A stretch of 64,000 nucleotides of DNA. Origin: Galaxea fascicularis. Its lineage: Eukaryota > Cnidaria > Anthozoa > Scleractinia > Euphylliidae. Each line of letters opens with the position of its first letter. Position 1 is the first letter of the stretch. The DNA is taken from assembly GCA_948470475.1 (NCBI GenBank), contig OX419341.1, forward strand, positions 2,753,584-2,817,583, given 5' to 3'. The position numbers and the translations under genes are program-made. Below are positions 24,001 to 32,264 of the stretch, piece after piece. The notes under the pieces are model-generated. The model made no database searches, was not told the origin of the DNA, and worked only from the letters and a program-made list of their open reading frames with translations.

Positions 24001-26076
24001 GGAGGAGAGTACTTCACCTGACAGAAAATCCCCATCAAGCAATATTCCAGTGATCACGTGTAAACCTTCACACACGTTCATGGTGAAGTACTATGGTGCT
24101 CTGCCTGTTGCTGTGGGGACTGGGATAGAGACTGTAGAGGAGGCAGCTAAGGTGCTTAGGAGTGATCAAAATCTTATTTCTCTGAATTCAGTATTAATAT
24201 GTTGTCAGGCAGATAAGGTATGAGAATTAGGAACTTTCTTGTAACTTTCAGCTCCAAACCTTTGATACATTTACTAACTAAAATGATAAAACTAGATAAC
24301 TTATTTTCAGTTGGGCCAAAGTTTAGTTCAAAAGCATGATATCAACCCTTACCATAAAAAGTTGTTTATAGCTTGGAAGTCTGGATGAAATCCTTGACTG
24401 TGCCGACCATTCAAATGAAAGCTTTTCCGCGTTATTTTGCCGTGTTATTAGCGTTATAAAGTTTGAAGGGTTATTTTTAATTAATACTTTGCTTACGTAT
24501 TTGTCACAATCAACCTACCATCAGTTGGTAAACTAAACTCGATGGTTATGTACACTGTAGTGGTTTTCAATTGAGTGTCGAAAGTAATTCGCGTTTGCTT
24601 TGATTTTGCTCCACTTTATATTGTGATTGGATGACAAAACTCGCGCCACTTAAACAGCCAATGACATGCAAAACCAAAACCGCTAGTTGCATGCGCCCAT
24701 TTTCCCGCACTTGGCACCGGTGGCATCTAATTACTTCAAATCTGATTGGTTCACTGAGCCGTCTTCGTCTCTTGTGATTGGTCAGAGTAATTGCATTGTT
24801 TTGGTTTGACCGCACGCAATTGAACACTGCTCTTATTGATGGTAATTAATGGTAAGTGCGGGCTTTGACAACACATTCCTACTATTCTGTTATAGCATTT
24901 AGCGGGAGGAACACTGCTGGTTTGTCAGTTGGACGTTGCACTCAATGGAGTGACGCTTTATGACAGTCAAAGAAGTGCTTTGTCTAAGAGGAGTTTAGAC
25001 GCTGATACAATATCATACTGTGGACTTACAAGGTAAATTAATAGTCTTCATTCATGTCTCCAAAGTAGTATTATTATTATCATTATTATTGTTACATAGA
25101 ATGATAGTTACAAAGGCATGATATTAAGCCTTACATTTAGAAAGTTGTTTCTAGTTTCGAAGTCTGGATGAAATCCTTAACTGTGACTGTTCAAATTCTT
25201 CCATGTTACCATGATCATCATTGTCATCTTCATTTTATAGCAGAAAGTAGCATGTGTGATAACAGGTAAAATATACTTGAACACGTCAATTAGCACATTT
25301 GAGTTTCGGGGGATGAGATATTCAACAACGTCTGGAAATTTTGATGATTTTATTTTTCTCAGAGGCGGAACAGACGTTTGTTTTGGGTCAAGGCAAGGCA
25401 AACAGACGACAAAAAAATTGTCATAGTTATTTGTAGAAAAAAATTACAGCTTGGATATATTTAAATTCGTTCCTGTTGTCTTAGCAACAGAAGCCACTTT
25501 GGACTCATACAAAGCATGGGAGGAGGAAAATACGTTTGTCACGTGTTTGCAGAGTACAAGGTAAGTTTTCTGGGTCGAACATTTAAGCCTTGATCCCAAC
25601 TGGGAAAGCTCTTTACTGAGCCAGCCTTTAAACAGTAGTGTAAAGCTGTAGTTAGTAAAACGTGGAACCCGCCAAAACAATCCACAATCATCTCAAACAA
25701 ACTGCTACAGTCGCCAAGAAAAGGTTCCAAAACTACCCCCAAAGATACACTGTCACGTTACTTGGGGTCCTTTGGTTGGTAGATGGAGGTGGTTCTACGA
25801 TTTGCAAGCTACGCTCAAAGCGTAAAGGCGAGTTAGAATCAGTCTTTCAGAAAAGGTGTGGAATTGGTAAGTCGAGTTTTGTTCATTGCTGAAGAAGTAT
25901 TTTTTAAAGTAAATAAATAGTTATTCTGTATTCACTGTTAATAAAATTGCGATGAAAAAAGTTTTCGATTAATACGCTGTAGCCTTCACTACATTTTCTA
26001 GTGAAATAAAAGGAATTCTTTTATATTTCAGACAAAAGCCGGTCCTATTGTCGCTGCTATTCATGAGACCCTGTGA
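3002..26076 (+). CDS. APBB: FE65/APBB-family adaptor protein, 22 coding exons
   Basis: Exons: 3002-3026, 3174-3319, 8710-8853, 10753-10869, 12500-12548, 14035-15126, 15660-15773, 16203-16909, 17327-17377, 18056-18208, 18318-18445, 19076-19299, 19777-19869, 20277-20386, 20533-20600, 21782-21890, 22463-22561, 23122-23190, 24002-24217, 24896-25032, 25485-25560, 26032-26076. All introns are GT-AG and every junction keeps frame, giving 1323 residues. Order: Cys-rich module (about 106-146), long disordered acidic/Pro-rich region, WW (about 762-792), PTB1 (about 816-955), PTB2 (about 998-1125), PTB3 (about 1190-1320). WW-PTB-PTB in this order is diagnostic of FE65, a cytoplasmic/nuclear adaptor that binds the APP tail through PTB2 and Mena/Abl-type ligands through WW. 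The protein is nearly twice the length of vertebrate FE65 (about 710 residues). The ATG is chosen because exon 1 joins exon 2 in frame and exon 2 has no usable upstream ATG; the first two exons are the least certain. Confidence 0.87.
4814..5003. mobile_element. MITE-like foldback element, about 190 bp
   Basis: Terminal arms at 4814-4846 and 4971-5003 are inverted copies differing at two positions over 33 bp (both read ATATTCTATATA inward). A second inner inverted pair (AAACGTTTTC near 4874 and GAAAACGTTT near 4930) makes the whole unit able to fold into one long hairpin. No coding capacity. Confidence 0.65.
5852..6185. mobile_element. MITE with long terminal inverted repeats, TA flanks
   Basis: Left end TAGCCTGTGAGCAA and right end reading inward TAGCCTGCGAGCAA are inverted copies; similarity resumes after a small gap with GTCTGGTGG and GGAAAAGGAGAGCTTGCAA in both arms (arms about 60 bp). 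The element is bounded by TA on both sides (5850-5851, 6186-6187), as expected for a Tc1/mariner-like target duplication. Non-coding. Confidence 0.65.
6625..6769. mobile_element. MITE, about 145 bp, perfect 23-bp terminal inverted repeats
   Basis: GAGTTGCTCAAAGCATGG at 6625 onward is repeated in perfect inverted form at 6747-6769 (23 bp without mismatch). Inside, AGCATGGTTAGCGGTAACCA occurs twice in direct orientation about 34 bp apart. No coding capacity. Confidence 0.65.
6813..6909. mobile_element. Perfect 36-bp inverted repeat hairpin
   Basis: 6813-6848 and 6874-6909 are exact reverse complements over 36 bp, separated by a 25-nt loop. It abuts the next inverted-repeat element with a single base between. 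In RNA it would form a long perfect stem. Confidence 0.65.
6911..7051. mobile_element. MITE-like element with inverted arms of about 37 bp
   Basis: AAATTAAATTCAGGTAAAAA at 6911 is mirrored, with one indel and a mismatch, by the sequence ending ACCTGAATTTAATTT at 7051. The interior (about 67 bp) is non-coding. Confidence 0.55.
8854..10752. other. Intron 3
   Basis: AT-rich sequence with no recognisable gene. A run of 12 G at 8929-8940 is the only notable simple sequence. Confidence 0.5.
10753..10869 (+). other. Exon 4: Cys-rich, B-box-like zinc module
   Basis: This 39-codon exon (phase 0 at both ends) encodes C-x2-C, then CC-x2-C, C-x2-C and a following His (motifs CTVC, CCATC, CEKC, SVHEK); the next exon begins N-C-P and supplies one more Cys. 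The spacing resembles a B-box-type zinc finger. Vertebrate FE65 proteins have no such module as far as I recall. Because it is a symmetric exon it could be skipped without a frameshift. The acceptor (GCAAAAG at 10746-10752) has a poor pyrimidine tract, so the exact 5' edge is less sure than the donor. Confidence 0.6.
10870..12499. other. Intron 4
   Basis: AT-rich, no recognisable gene or long repeat. Polypyrimidine tract and TTTTTTTATAG acceptor at the end. Confidence 0.5.
12690..12760. mobile_element. Short hairpin element
   Basis: GGGCTTACTGT at 12690 is repeated inverted as ACAGTAAGCCC ending at 12760; the interior is AT-rich. Possibly a very short MITE. Confidence 0.4.
13100..13486. mobile_element. 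Foldback element with inverted arms of about 140 bp
   Basis: The left arm (about 13100-13240) and right arm (about 13345-13486) are inverted copies with scattered mismatches: both contain TCTGGCTAAAAAGATTAAGA, GACTGCAGTTC-like and AAATTTAAATAATAAGTGTG segments. A 15-bp direct repeat CAATATTTCAAAAAT lies at 13054-13068 and at 13486-13500 and may mark duplicated flank. The open frames read from both arms are the same sequence in mirror image, not genes. Confidence 0.6.
13655..13998 (-). pseudogene. Decayed 3' fragment of a non-LTR retrotransposon
   Basis: Read on the minus strand, broken frames give pieces of the conserved C-terminal tail of metazoan non-LTR reverse transcriptase ORFs: YYMRLLRMALNV, LYGNLP, KVAKRRLRLAGHAH, then in another frame LWELQH and in a third MWTLHSLQEIARIMDDRDCW. 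Stops and at least two frameshifts separate the pieces, so it is dead. It lies antisense in intron 5. Assignment is by recall of the family pattern. Confidence 0.6.
14035..15126 (+). other. Exon 6: long disordered region with internal repeats
   Basis: The largest coding exon (about 364 codons), rich in Ser, Asp, Glu, Lys and Pro, with no folded domain visible. It holds two copies of a tyrosine-plus-EFRPL motif (SYTEVEFRPLLVTDEGGIA and a second copy with EFRPLIVTEDLGIA) about 40 residues apart, a VYAVVQK motif near 14750, and Pro-rich stretches such as PPPIPKP near the end that look like SH3/EVH1 ligands. Donor at 15127 (GTTAGC) is weak but the phase (1) fits the next exon. Confidence 0.7.
15660..15773 (+). 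other. Exon 7 with tandem TAG-CAG acceptor
   Basis: Short exon with a second tyrosine motif (LYAVVQKEPEG). Its acceptor is TAGCAG, so splicing may use 15659 or 15662; the two outcomes differ by one residue (Ala-Val or Val alone) and both stay in frame. Confidence 0.6.
16203..16909 (+). other. Exon 8: third tyrosine motif, Pro-rich stretch and WW domain
   Basis: Starts after TTTTATTTTGTAG. It encodes PLYSTVHKVPKSEK (third Y-x-x-V copy), an acidic DDDLSDEE stretch followed by PPPLPSKLP, a basic KIFKKKHRR segment that could serve as a nuclear signal, and at its 3' end a WW domain with LPEGW, the YYW aromatic core, H and GTTQW (both signature Trp present) at about 16799-16890. The WW is the closest visible match to FE65. 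An open frame continues upstream to 15920 but is G-rich intron. Confidence 0.85.
17388..17518. mobile_element. MITE-like inverted repeat, about 130 bp
   Basis: CTTATTAACCAAGC at 17388 is mirrored by GCTTGGTTAATAAG ending at 17518, and GAATATCGGCCC near 17420 by GGGCCGATATTC near 17473. A second opposed pair (TTATTACATGAC near 17523 and GTCATGTAATAA near 17657) follows directly and may be part of a larger composite. Confidence 0.55.
18056..19299 (+). other. Exons 10-12: first FE65-type PTB domain
   Basis: Exons 18056-18208, 18318-18445 and 19076-19299 encode SMGWIELEE, TLKLVEP, RVWGTGKE, RDFAYVARD, HKCHMFRC and a closing amphipathic helix (LHDMCSRILEEKKK). These are the strand and helix landmarks of the FE65 PTB1 domain, which in vertebrates binds partners such as LRP1 and Tip60. 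The end of exon 12 is a Lys/Ser/Pro linker. Confidence 0.87.
19777..22561 (+). other. Exons 13-17: second FE65-type PTB domain
   Basis: Exons 19777-19869, 20277-20386, 20533-20600, 21782-21890 and 22463-22561. Landmarks: FSAKYVGSIDVPKPTG, VRFMSFFGVGKDE, CHVFQCVPNAAALTKAL and CQLRFQKCVDAHPE. The RFLSF-x-VGRD / CHxFxCxPNAA / LRYQKCLDA pattern is characteristic of FE65 PTB2, the domain that binds the NPTY motif of the APP cytoplasmic tail. Exons 17-18 extend into a short Lys/Glu-rich linker. Confidence 0.88.
23763..23951. mobile_element. MITE with GTTCGAAAGCCGA-type termini
   Basis: Left end TTGTTCGAAAGCCGATTAAC and right end ...TTAGTCGGCTTTCGAACTGA are inverted, followed inward by AATCCAGGATTA and its mirror TAATCCTGGGTT. 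About 190 bp, non-coding. I recall elements with this terminus as abundant in anthozoan genomes, which is recall and not a search result. Confidence 0.55.
24218..26031. other. Introns 19-21 region
   Basis: Introns 24218-24895, 25033-25484 and 25561-26031. A diverged interspersed repeat of about 90 bp occurs in two of them (24330-24416 and 25112-25197, sharing AAGTCTGGATGAAATCCTT). A MITE lies at 24559-24832. The open frame at about 25662-25892 has no visible homology or supporting splice sites. Confidence 0.45.
24559..24832. mobile_element. MITE-like repeat with CCAAT-box-rich interior
   Basis: Starts AGTGGTTTTCAATTGAGTG and ends CAATTGAACACTGCT, an imperfect terminal inverted repeat. The interior repeatedly carries GATTGG/CCAATGA-type CCAAT boxes. 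I recall this as a very common coral repeat; confidence rests on the inverted ends. Confidence 0.5.
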
Positions 26077-29023
26077 AGACTGAATAACTGGTTGAGAGAA
26101 CAACGCAACGTGTTATTGTGAACAAAAATTCCAGAGGATAATGTTGTGGCAGCAAATGAGAGTAACTTAACCCTTGTCAAAAAGAACTATGTAAATATTA
26201 AGTATGACAGTTTATGAAGAGGCTAGCGACATATTAATTATTTTTAGTTTAAGCCCGTAATAGAGAGTAAAGGCTCTATCTTATTTCAGTTGGGAGGGGT
26301 CAGAGACCAAAATGTCCTCCCTACCCCCAAACCCTTGAATGTTTAATAGTATAAATTATTGTAGCGCTGAAAGGAAATAGTTAATTACATAAAATATGAG
26401 AAATTAATATGCTACATGTTGTATACCATTGCCATGGTGATGTTAAATAATTAGCAAAAAGATTGCTTAGCTATTTCCTGAAAGAGTTTACGTATTCTGC
26501 TGCAGTTGACTTTGGGCGAATTTAGAGAGAAACGATTGCCAGTGCGACCAAATTAAATCAAACTTAGAATTAGAATTTGGTATTTAAGATGAGTGTAGAT
26601 AAAAAATGGTCAAACAGTATTGGCAGGATTTGAGGATTTCTGTTTATTAGTTTTATACATTCAGTGTTTTTTTTATTTGACCTCATTTTCATAGAGTTAT
26701 TTTTGTACAGTTTTTTTGTTTTCTGCGTTTTGAAAGGATGTGAAAATCATTGGTAACTGTCAGTGTCCACATACGTGAACAATTGAACGAATCAGTCAGA
26801 GAAGATGTGGAGAAACAAATGTGCTTAAATTGGTTGACTCAATAATTGATTGATTGACAGGAATTGATTGATTGAAGGTTTGGTGAATGATTGATGAGAT
26901 GAATTCAAAACAGTCGTTACAAAAAAGAGTAATTTAGTTTGAAAAAGGTAGTGAGTAAATTGGAGTAAATGTAGCAAGGTGCTATCAAAGGGCATTTGGA
27001 CTTAATGAAAAAAGCTTTCTTCCTTTAGAGTTTATTTTAAGAAATTCAGTGCGTCGGATAGAATTCTTAAAGTTGTGCTATTTGGATACAGCTATTACTT
27101 CACAGTAGGGATGTAAAGAGAATAGTTTGCTGCAATTACATTTTATAGAATGAGAGAGTGAAAAGGCGTTTATTACAGTGATTCAAGGGAATCTGTGAAG
27201 AAAGGAAAGTAATGTTGCTACAGTTAACAAGTGAAAACTGGTATAGATTAATAATATTCTGTGCTCTGGGGAAGGATGGGGCTACTTTTATAAGAGGGGT
27301 GAGGGTTTGGAAAGAGATTGGTTTCATAGTGACATTTTGAAGGTATTCAGGCAGGCTCCTGTAAAACGTGTTAGCAGTGCAAGGTATTTCAGCAGTGGCA
27401 AAGTACAGATTTAACCAATTTTCTTGATTTTCACTGAAAGTAATTTTGAGTAAACTGTGCAGTTATAAAGGGTAGTGCTGAGAGCGTTTGACGTGAGAGT
27501 GGTGCAGGCGAATGTCGTCTTGGTTGTTGGGTTGTAACTTAACATTTAACTACTTCTTTCCAACTTGGCCGAATTCGGCTCTTTATGGCGTTTCTTTTAC
27601 CCTCAGATTATTTCATGTAACCCGGGCCCAAATGTTTAAAGCACAGTTGAGTTAATCCCTGGTTAGAACGAATTGATTCCAGTGTTAATCCTTGGTTAGA
27701 ACGAATTGATTCCAGTGTTTATCCTAGGTTAGTACGAATTGATTCCAGTGTTAATCCTAGGTTAGTACGAAATGATTCCAGTGTTAATCCTAGGTTAGAA
27801 CGAATTGATTCCAATGTTAATCCTAAGTTAGTACGAATTGATTCCAGTGTTAATCCTAAGTTAGTACGAATTGATTCCGTGAAAGATTATCCAAACGATT
27901 TTCAACGTTTAGTTTTGCTTGGGAATTTCTTATCGTTAACTTAAAATTAGCTTCCAAAATCAACAGTGCCTTAAACACTAATGGCTTTTGAAGTAATCCT
28001 GTTGCTCTTCCGGACCAATATTTTCATTGGCCTCTATGACCTGTAGCTTCTTTTGTTATCAGGGCTAGGGGTATTGTTTGTGTTGTGTCAGCTGTTGTTT
28101 CGTTCTCCAATCACAGACCTCGTCTGGAAAGCTACGGGGTCACTCCTGATTTCGTGCTATGTTAATTAAACAGGTTGTTGTTTCTTCTTGGTACAAAAGG
28201 GATAATTTGTAATAATTACCTGCAGGAATGGTCAGTCAAGATTATCAAAGTTCAAGATAGTACAATGATTCAAATTAACCTAATATATTAAATATTAAAT
28301 TAAATTGATTATCATTACAGTGTATTCAGAGTATTAATTATTGTCAGTGGAATGCATTTCAAGTGCATTGTTATTTTTGTAATTAATATTCACAGATATT
28401 AGTTATTGTAATTATGTGTTGTTTCAAATGTTTTGGGTGTAAATTGTATTTAGAAATTTTGAAGTCATTGTTTTGTTGTAAGGATTGTTATATCAAACGT
28501 TTGCAATTTTTGTTTACACAAGTTTCCTGTTAATGCAAACTATTTAATAAATAGTGGATCCCTTTGAAAACAGATTGGCTTGGCCAATAGGCTACTTTCG
28601 AAATATAACACAAAGAAAGGAAAATAAAAGTTAGGTTAGTCATCTTTCACATTCTTTGCAAATCGTTTGCCCTTGTTTTTGTCCTCTGGACCTCGCTTTT
28701 CAAGTTAACTTTTGATATTTCAAAAGAAGCCTATTCCGACTTACTTTAGTCTCCTTCGCAGCCATTTTTGGGATGTCACGAGGGGGCGTTGAGTGACATC
28801 CAAAAAAAAAAGGTTGGGATCGAGGCAGGCTAGAGTTACTTTGAACCATCCTCGTTCACAAAGTGAATCTAGACACAGTCTCTTATGTAAATACATGCCA
28901 TGCGAACGAAACTTTAAAGAGAAAACTAAATTGCACTCGGAAATGGCCTATGAGTATGTACTTTGTGATTCAGAATCTCACTTCCTGTGACGCAAATGGG
29001 TTTGCTTATGTTTGCAACTATCA
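26077..29023. other. 3' flank of the FE65-like gene
   Basis: The first part is probably 3' UTR: AT-rich, with candidate AATAAA signals (for example in TTTAATAAATAG near 28548), none decisive. It then contains a 33-bp minisatellite and, near 28739-28795, a hairpin (GGATGTCAC facing GTGACATCC) preceded by CTCCTTCGCAGCCATTTTTG, which looks like the end of an interspersed element. No gene is recognisable. Confidence 0.5.
27651..27880. repeat. 33-bp minisatellite, seven copies
   Basis: GTTAATCC-type unit starts at 27651, 27684, 27717, 27750, 27783, 27816 and 27849, an exact 33-bp period. Each unit carries ACGAATTGATTCCAGTG; copies differ by a few substitutions (TTGG, TAGG, TAAG before the shared GTTAG or TTAG). 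Confidence 0.85.
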
Positions 29024-32000
29024 TGTTTTGGTCAAAATTTCAACTTTGCTCAAATCTTGCACACAGCTCAAATAAGAATAGAAATCATGTTTTTAAAGTT
29101 CTTGAAAGAATTTACACATGATTTCTAGGTTCCTTTTTGAAATAGACAAAGTTTAAGCCAAATTCAAAATTTGACTCAAAACCATGTGGTCCCCCCTTTG
29201 GGTTTTGGTCAAAATTTCAACTTTGCTCAAATCTTCCACACAGCTCAAATAAGAATAGAAATCATGTTTTCGGAGTTCTTGGAAGCATTTACATACGATT
29301 TCTAGGTTCCTTTTTGAAATAGGCAAAGTTTAAGCCAAATTCAAAATTTGACTCAAAACCATGTGGTCCCCCCTTTGGGTTTTGGTCAAAATTTCAACTT
29401 TGCTCAAATCTTGCACACAGCTCAAATACGAATAGAAAACATGTTTTTGGAGTTCTTGGAAGCATTTACACACGATTTCGCAGTTCCTTTTTCAAATAGG
29501 CAAAGTTTAAGCCAAATTCAAAATTTGACTCAAAACCATGTGGTCCCCCCTTTGGGTTTTGGTCAAAATTTCAACTTTGCTCAAATCTTGCACAAAGCTC
29601 AAATAAGAATAGAAATCATGGTTTCGGAGTTCTTGGATGCATTTACACATGATTTCTAGGTTGCTTTTTGAAATAGGCAAAGTTTAAGCCAAATTCAAAA
29701 TTTGACTCAAAACCATGTGGTCCCCCCTTTGGGTTTTGGTCAAAATTTCAACTTTGCTCAAATCTTGCACACAGCTCAAATAAGAATAGAAATCATGGTT
29801 TTGGGAGTTCTTGGAAGCATTTACACACGATTTCGAAGTTCCTTTTTGAAATAGGCAAAGTTTAAGCCAAATTCAAAATTTGACTCAAAACCATGTGGTC
29901 CCCCCTTTGGGTTTTGGTAAAAATTTCAACTTTGTTCAAATCTTGCAAACGGCTCAAATAAGAATAGAAATCATGGTTTCAGAGTTCTTGGATGCATTTA
30001 CACATGATTTCTAGGTTCCTTTTTAAAATAGGCAAAGTTTAAGCCAAATTCAAAATTTGACTCAAAACCATGTGGTCCCCCATTTGGGTTTTGGTCAAAA
30101 TTTCAACTTTGCTCAAATCTTGCACACAGCTCAAATAAGAATAGAAATCATGTTTTCGGAGTTCTTGGAAGCATTAACACATGAATTCTAGGTTCCTTTT
30201 TGAAATAGGCAAAGTTTAAGGCAAATTCAAAATTTGACTCAAAACCATGTGGTCCCCTCTTTGGGTTTTGGTCAAAATTTCAACTTTGCTCAAATCTTGC
30301 ACACAGCTCAAATAAGAATAGAAATCATGTTTTCGGAGTTCTTGGAAGCATTTACACATGATTTCTAGGTTGCTTTTTTAAATAGGCAAAGTTTAAGCCA
30401 AATTCAAAATTTGACTCAAAACCATGTGGTCCCCCCTTTGGGTTTTGGTCAAAATTTCAACTTTGCTCAAATCTTGCACAAAGCTCAAATAAGAATAGAA
30501 ATCATGGTTTCGGAGTTCTTGGAAGCATTTACACATGATTTCTAGGTTCCTTTTTGAAATAGGCAAAGTTTAAGCCAAATTCAAAATTTGACTCAAAACC
30601 ATGTGGTCCCCCCTTTGGATTTTGGTCAAAATTTCAACTTTGCTCAAATCTTGCACACAGCTCAAATAAGAATAGAAATCATGTTTTCGGAGTTCTTGGA
30701 AGCATTTACACATGATTTCTAGGTTCCTTTTTGAAATAGGCAAAGTTTAAGCCAAATTCAAAATTTGACTCAAAACCATGTGGTCCCCTCTTTGGGTTTT
30801 GGTCAAAATTTCAACTTTGCTCAAATCTTGCACACAGCTCAAATAAGAATAGAAATCATGTTTTGGGAGTTCTTGGAAGCATTTACACATGATTTCTAGG
30901 TTCCTTTTTGAAATAGGCAAAGTTTAAGCCAAATTCAAAATTTGACTCAAAACCATGTGGTCCCCTCTTTGGGTTTTGGTCAAAATTTCAACTTTGCTCA
31001 AATCTTGCACACAGCTCAAATAAGAATAGAAATCATGTTTTCGGAGTTCTTGGAAGCATTTACACATGATTTCTAGGTTCCTTTTTGAAATAGGCAAAGT
31101 TTAAGCCAAATTCAAAATTTGACTCAAAACCATGTGGTCCCCCCTTTGGGTTTTGGTCAAAATTTCAACTTTGCTCAAATCTTGCACAAAGCTCAAATAA
31201 GAATAGAAATCATGTTTTGGGAGTTCTTGGAAGCATTTACACATGATTTCTAGGTTCCTTTTTTAAATAGGCAAAGTTTAAGCCAAATTCAAAATTTGAC
31301 TCAAAACCATGTGGTCCCCCCCTTGGGTTTTGGTCAAAATTTCAACTTTGCTCAAATCTTGCACACAGCTCAAATAAGAATAGAAATCATGTTTTGGGAG
31401 TTCTTGGAACCATTAAAACACATGAATTCTAGGTTCCTTTTTAAAATAGGCAAAGTTTAAGCCAAATTCAAAATTTGACTCAAAACCATGTGGTCCCCCC
31501 TTTGGGTTTTTGGTCAAAATTTCAACTTTGCTCAAATCTTGCACACAGCTCAAATAAGAATAGAAATCATGTTTTCGGAGTTCTTGGAAGCATTTACACA
31601 TGATTTCTAGGTTCCTTTTTGAAATAGGCAAAGTTTAAGCCAAATTCAAAATTTGACTCAAAACCATGTGGTCCCCTGTTTGGGTTTTGGTCAAAATTTC
31701 AACTTTGCTCAAATCTTGCACACAGCTCAAATAAGAATAGAAATCATGTTTTGGGAGTTCTTGGATGAATTTACACATGATTTCTAGGTTCGTTTTTAAA
31801 ATAGGCAAAGTTTAAGCCAAATTCAAAATTTGACTCAAAACCATGTGGTCCCCCATTTGGGTTTTTGTGAAAATTTCAACTTTGCTCAAATCTTGCACAC
31901 AGCTCAAATAAGAATAGAAATCATGTTTTCGGAGTTCTTGGAAGCATTTACACATGATTTCTAGGTTCCTTTTTGAAATAGGCAAAGTTTAAGCCAAATT

Positions 32001-32264
32001 CAAAATTTGACTCAAAACCATGGGGTCCCCCCTTTAGGTTTTGGTCAAAATTTCAACTTTGCTCAAATCTTGCACACAGCTCAAATAAGAATAGAAATCA
32101 TGTTTTCGGAGTTCTTGGAAGCATTTACACATGATTTCTAGGTTCCTTTTTGAAATAGGCAAAGTTTAAGCCAAATTCAAAATTTGACTCAAAACCATGT
32201 GGTCCCCTCTTTGGGTTTTGGTAAAAATTTCAACTTTGCTCAAATCTTGCACACAGCTCAAATA

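Larger units (their letters stand above)
18446..24001. other. Introns 11-18 region
   Basis: Introns 18446-19075, 19300-19776, 19870-20276, 20601-21781, 21891-22462, 22562-23121 and 23191-24001 separate the PTB exons. The first has a 14-C run (18629-18642) and a G-rich stretch (18713-18738). The intron at 20601-21781 has a short hairpin CACTGAA/TTCAGTG near 21085. The last contains the MITE at 23763-23951. No other gene is visible. Confidence 0.5.
24002..26076 (+). other. Exons 19-22: third, tensin-like PTB domain
   Basis: Exons 24002-24217, 24896-25032, 25485-25560 and 26032-26076. After a Ser/Pro linker the chain reads HTFMVKYYGALPVAVGTGIE, an alpha-helical segment, NGVTLYDSQR, DADTISYCGLT, NRSHFGLIQ, GGKYVCHVFAEYK and a final helix ending AAIHETL-stop. 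The GVTL-x-D-x-Q-R step, the T-I-x-Y/F-C strand and the CHVFAE strand are those of the tensin-type PTB fold. Canonical FE65 stops after PTB2. The 3' exons join in frame with good splice sites, so this looks like a genuine extra domain of the same gene. Confidence 0.75.

Noticed and set aside
25662..25892. Possible extra exon between exons 21 and 22
   Set aside because: Including it would break the PTB3 fold, which continues directly from 25560 to 26032 in the right phase.
28793..29659. Plus-strand open frames at the start of the array
   Set aside because: They are non-repetitive flank plus the first diverged satellite monomers, not a gene.
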